Assembly (NCBI GenBank): GCA_020809705.1
Contig: CP085830.1
Span: 4,960,001-5,024,000, forward strand
DNA: 64,000 bases
Direction of reading: 5' to 3'
Source: Calonectria ilicicola
Taxonomy: Eukaryota; Ascomycota; Sordariomycetes; Hypocreales; Nectriaceae
The translations under genes and the position numbers were made by a program. The notes under the pieces were generated by a model that was not told the DNA's origin, searched no databases, and was given only the letters and a program-made list of their open reading frames with translations. Positions 60,610-64,000 of this stretch are shown one piece after another (within the stretch, counting starts at the first letter, position 1; every line of letters begins with the position of its first letter).

Positions 60610-61570
60610 ATGATTTCGAAAAATCTCATCACTATTGCCTCCTTGCTTCTTGGAAAGGCCACGGCACACACGTTGATGCAACATCCCGTGCCCTTTGCCA
60701 GCCAGCTTCTTGACAATGCACCCATGAACAAAGATGGCTCTAACTGGCCCTGCAACGGAGAGACTGAGTATAATGCGGACGGCATTATGAACATTTGGGA
60801 GCGAGGCTCCTCGCAGTACCTGCAGTAAGTTCACACCCTGCCGCTCCGGATGCATATGCCAAGCCCAGAGTACTAACGAGTATACCCGATGCAGAGCAAT
60901 GGGTGGTGCGAGTCATGGTGGAGGGTCTTGCCAAATTTCTATCACATATGACTCCAAGCCTGATATTAACTCTGAGTGGCGCGTCATCCATTCCATCCAT
61001 GGCGGCTGCCCTGTCAGAAATGTCGTCGACACCAACTATGGTGACTCGGCTACGATGCTATTACCCAGCATCTACAACTTTACTATCCCAGAGTGGCTTC
61101 CCGTTGGTCGTGCTGTCATGGCTTGGACGTGGTACGGTAGATACAGTGTACCAGAGATGTTCATGAACTGTGCACCCATCATGGTGTTGGGTAGCGAGAG
61201 CAGTGCGAACGTTGATGACTCTATTCTGCTGGAGCCTTATCTCAAGGCACCTCTTATGTTTGAAGCTAACAATGGTAATGGCTGCTGGACAGCCAACAAT
61301 GGTAGCTGTGTCCAGTTCCCAGACCCAGGTAGCTCGCTCGAGGTGAACCCAGAGTGTCCTCTCGAGCCGGATAACATGTTCACTGGCACCTGTGGTCCTG
61401 ATCGGCGACTAGCCAATCTTTCAGGGCCCAATGTCAGATATATCAAGCAGCATCCATTTTTAACACTTTTTGTAGTCCTTGTCTGCATTCTGCTCACAGC
61501 CGCTTCCTTCAAGGTTTTCTTGAATAGACGGCGCTATGGATATGGAAAGGTGTCTACGAACTGGGAGTAG
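60610..61570 (+). CDS. Membrane-anchored AA11-like lytic polysaccharide monooxygenase
   Basis: Copper-dependent oxidase-like protein resembling AA11 enzymes, which cleave chitin. Exons 60610-60824 and 60895-61570 give 296 residues. The signal peptide ends at residue 19 (ATA|H), exposing His20 as mature His1, one arm of the histidine brace. The second His is residue 79 (mature 60) in SHGGGSCQISITYD. Further AA11 blocks are HSIHGGCP, FTIPEWLPVG, MAWTWYGR and PEMFMNCAPI. In characterised AA11 enzymes the axial residue is a Tyr in a MYMNCA-like segment; here it is Phe161. The C-terminus has a membrane helix (about 258-281) followed by Arg-Arg-Arg and a short tail, so the protein should sit on the cell surface. 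The intron contains a TACTAAC branch site. Chitin trimming, copper handling or another wall role are all possible. Confidence 0.9.
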
Positions 61571-62704
61571 TTCAGTCAGTACATAGTGATAATCTATAAG
61601 AGCAGTCAAATATAAAATTTATCTGAATTCGATTTCCAAATAAAAGTTTGTAGTTGAGCCCGAAGATGCTTTTTTCGTTTTGGAATACTACCTTTTCGTT
61701 ATGGTGTGTCACCTGGAATGTTGCATAGTTCCCGAGACCCCGATGTGTTTGATTTTGAAACCGTTTGATGTTCGATCCTCAGAGAGTGGCTGAGCAGAAT
61801 GTCTCTCTTCTCTCCTAGCTGACGAATACAGAGATCGGAAATATCTGAATCTTCCGTTTGTAGTTCCGATCCTAGGACTTAATGTGGCTATGTTAAATGC
61901 CGAGCCTGGTCGTCACATCACGGCAAAACTCGTGACTGCGCAGCTGTTTCATCTAAATGTGGGAGCTTTGGGGGAGGAACTGATGTGAACTCTTATGGGA
62001 AAGATCTGCAATATTTCGGCTCTGTAAACCCACAGTGCTGTCCGCAGTGAGTGATATATGTAATATTTTTAACTTTTATTTCAACGCATGAATCGTGTGA
62101 CAGCTGTGAAGTCAGGGTATCTCGAAACACTATCTCGGGTCCAGCCGCGCGCTGTCCTAGAACGTCGTCATCCTGATTGGACTAATTACATGTCATAATT
62201 TTCTTCCAGTCTACACCCACTTTAGTGCCATCACATGTGTGAGGAGCTCTCCGTTCACACCTAGAGTGTGGGTTGATGATTTCCCCATGTGGTAAGAGTG
62301 CACGTCATTCGTAGTCCAAATACCTTGCAGTCACGTTTTGGCACCGTTACAGACAGGGGGAAATCCTGAGTTTGGATTGGTTCCAAGATTCTCCAGAGAC
62401 TACCCTGGTGAACTGTATTGATGTCGCTTCGTATATAGTGGAGGGCCCCTGGCCAAAAGCCTGGGTTGTTAGCTTCCCCACCGGCCAATCAGGTGAGAAA
62501 CCCACGCCAATGAACTCATGTGGTGCAATGGTTCGTGGAGGGGTATTCTGAAAATATGATTTGTGTGTCCAAATATGATTATCACTTTTGAGTCAGTTAC
62601 CTGTCAAGGGTATCAAGATACTTATTGTCAGTTTTGCGTTAGGATGCCCTAGTGAAACTAGACCCAAAAAGAATAAGAAACAGAACAAATAGATGAACTA
62701 AGAA
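61571..62704. other. Spacer downstream of the AA11-like gene
   Basis: Contains the AA11-like 3' end (AATAAA-like string near 61640). No gene or RNA is supported. Confidence 0.5.
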
Positions 62705-62950
62705 TCACCGGGCACTGACTTCCACATCGAGCGTCCTGTATCCGTGCTTCCCGGGGCATCCCTGATAAACTATATCTACGGCAGCCCAGGTCACGGATGC
62801 GGCCGGCACCATGAAACGATCACCCTGTGAGGACGATCGTGATGGGCAATCCTTTACCATGATTGAACTTTCGGAAGGGCTCGCTCCGCGTAGTATCGAC
62901 TGTGTCACATATCGATTTCCACCTCTCTTATGCCTCACTTTTGTTCCCAA
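62705..62950 (-). CDS. Possible 3' exons of a small unknown protein
   Basis: An 81-codon minus-strand frame can be read with an in-phase optional intron (62857-62825, GTAAAG...CACAG). The last exon reads FMVPAASVTWAAVDIVYQGC and ends in VEVSAR. Tryptophan- and cysteine-containing ends of this kind occur in small secreted fungal proteins, but no signal peptide or start was found upstream. The optional intron would be only 33 bases, shorter than normal. Low confidence. Confidence 0.2.
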   Translation of the reverse strand: MGTKVRHKRGGNRYVTQSILRGASPSESSIMVKDCPSRSSSQGDRFMVPAASVTWAAVDIVYQGCPGKHGYRTLDVEVSAR

Positions 62951-64000
62951 CTTCTTGGCCTAGCTTTCACGTTCACCCTCCACATTCCGAAGCCAGCTTT
63001 TCCTTTCAGAATGGGTCTAGGCTTAGCAACGTCACCGGCAAAGTCGGCCCGCCAGAGAAACTCTAACGCGAAAGCATGGATACCGTAGCGCGATATGCGC
63101 TAGTTACTGCCTTTTGGTTTGCTGTGCGAACTTGCCCAAATTTTGCTAGCTTGTGAGAGATTTTACAAAGCGCGATTGCTTCCGCCACTCACATTCTCTG
63201 CAGTACGGATCCGAAAATGACAACTTAGACCGCGCATTTGGGTTACACAGCGCGCCTTTCGCAAGACTGGTGACTCTCAGAGCCTCGAGCATCGTGTTTG
63301 CATGCCTTTTTCAGAGAGCCATAGGAATTTCTCCAGACTTTGATCAGTTTGCTTACCAATCACAACAGCCACCATGGGATTCTCGTGCCTTCTTCGGTAG
63401 TTGAAGAATCTTTTAGAGCCTAGGTCGCCAGTAGCCAAAGCAAAATACCGTGCCATTCGGTTAGCTTAGACTGACTGCATGCGAACTACCTGCATACTTC
63501 AAAACCCAACACTTGGCACCAAGGATAGGGCCCGGCCACAGCCCGAGGCTTCGGCACCGTCTGTGCGGGGTGAGAATGAGACGGCTCTGAGTAGTTAGGC
63601 TACAGCCCTACACCATAACAGTCGATGACATTTATCCAGAAAGTGGGTACCAAGTCCAAGACGCCCGCATAACAAGCAGAATCAACACCAAGAGTAATTC
63701 TCGTATCCATTGATCGGGGAATTTCCCCGCTATCAGCCCGATCTTTGTTTCAAGCCTGAAGCTATCGTGAGCCTGAGGTTCCACTCAGTTACACCGACTT
63801 TTCTTTTTAATCTTCTTCTGGCAACTTTTCCGCGACGATGGGCCGATTCCGCGACGAACGCTTACTCAAAGAAGAGAACCCATCACGCTAGTAAAATTTG
63901 CCAAGCACTTGGGTAAAGCTTCACAAAAAACGCTTATTGCAACATGCATATTTACTACTGTATCATTGGGTTAACAATTCACATTACTGTGATGGTTATT
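62951..64000. other. Right-end spacer, nothing recognised
   Basis: Composition is normal. Short ORFs (for example 63153-63404 and 63710-63916) have no recognisable features. A gene start could lie beyond the window edge. Confidence 0.4.

Noticed and set aside
34015..61570. Secondary-metabolite gene cluster spanning the right half
   Set aside because: There is no polyketide synthase, peptide synthetase or terpene cyclase, and the genes are far apart and of mixed function; the acyltransferase and the distant P450 alone do not make a cluster.

Overview
The window looks like nuclear DNA of a filamentous ascomycete (Pezizomycotina). Genes carry many short introns (about 45-110 bases) with GT/AG ends and CTAAC-like branch sites. 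Protein families are typical of plant- or litter-associated moulds. Long blocks of extreme AT richness, full of TA dinucleotides and broken transposon frames, are what repeat-induced point mutation (RIP) leaves behind. The class of fungus cannot be decided from this sequence alone.

Layout. 1-3573 is an AT-rich block without a recognisable gene. 3574-8581 is a small island of normal composition holding a ten-exon cytochrome P450 (minus strand), a few weak ORFs and a possible P450 fragment. About 8.6-33.1 kb is a RIP-mutated transposon graveyard. It holds a 10.4-kb Ty3/Gypsy element with 274-bp LTRs (plus strand), which carries a foreign LTR-like repeat inside pol and an extra long reading frame behind integrase. 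It also holds a second Gypsy element (minus strand, about 221-bp LTRs) with a piggyBac-like DNA transposon inserted in it; that Gypsy element itself sits inside a copy of a local AT-rich repeat. From 33.1 kb to the end the DNA has normal composition and widely spaced genes.

Genes in the right half: a secreted GMC flavo-oxidoreductase resembling the dehydrogenase part of cellobiose dehydrogenase (34015-35683, -); a BAHD-like acyltransferase with an altered HxxxD motif (40107-41647, +); a delta-8 sphingolipid desaturase with a cytochrome b5 domain (44087-45942, +); an HpcH/HpaI-type aldolase (47161-48310, +); a Pth11-like rhodopsin-domain membrane protein (52779-54146, +); a tannase/feruloyl esterase (54668-56383, -); a processive GT2 polysaccharide synthase (57596-59518, -); and, divergently from it, a membrane-anchored AA11-like copper protein (60610-61570, +).

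How they fit together: there is no obvious single biosynthetic cluster. The GMC enzyme and the tannase/feruloyl esterase suggest attack on plant polymers and phenolics. The divergent GT2/AA11-like pair suggests making and trimming a cell-surface polysaccharide. The desaturase would act on membrane glucosylceramides. Exon ends were placed by reading frame, splice signals and family conservation; no transcript or database evidence was available.
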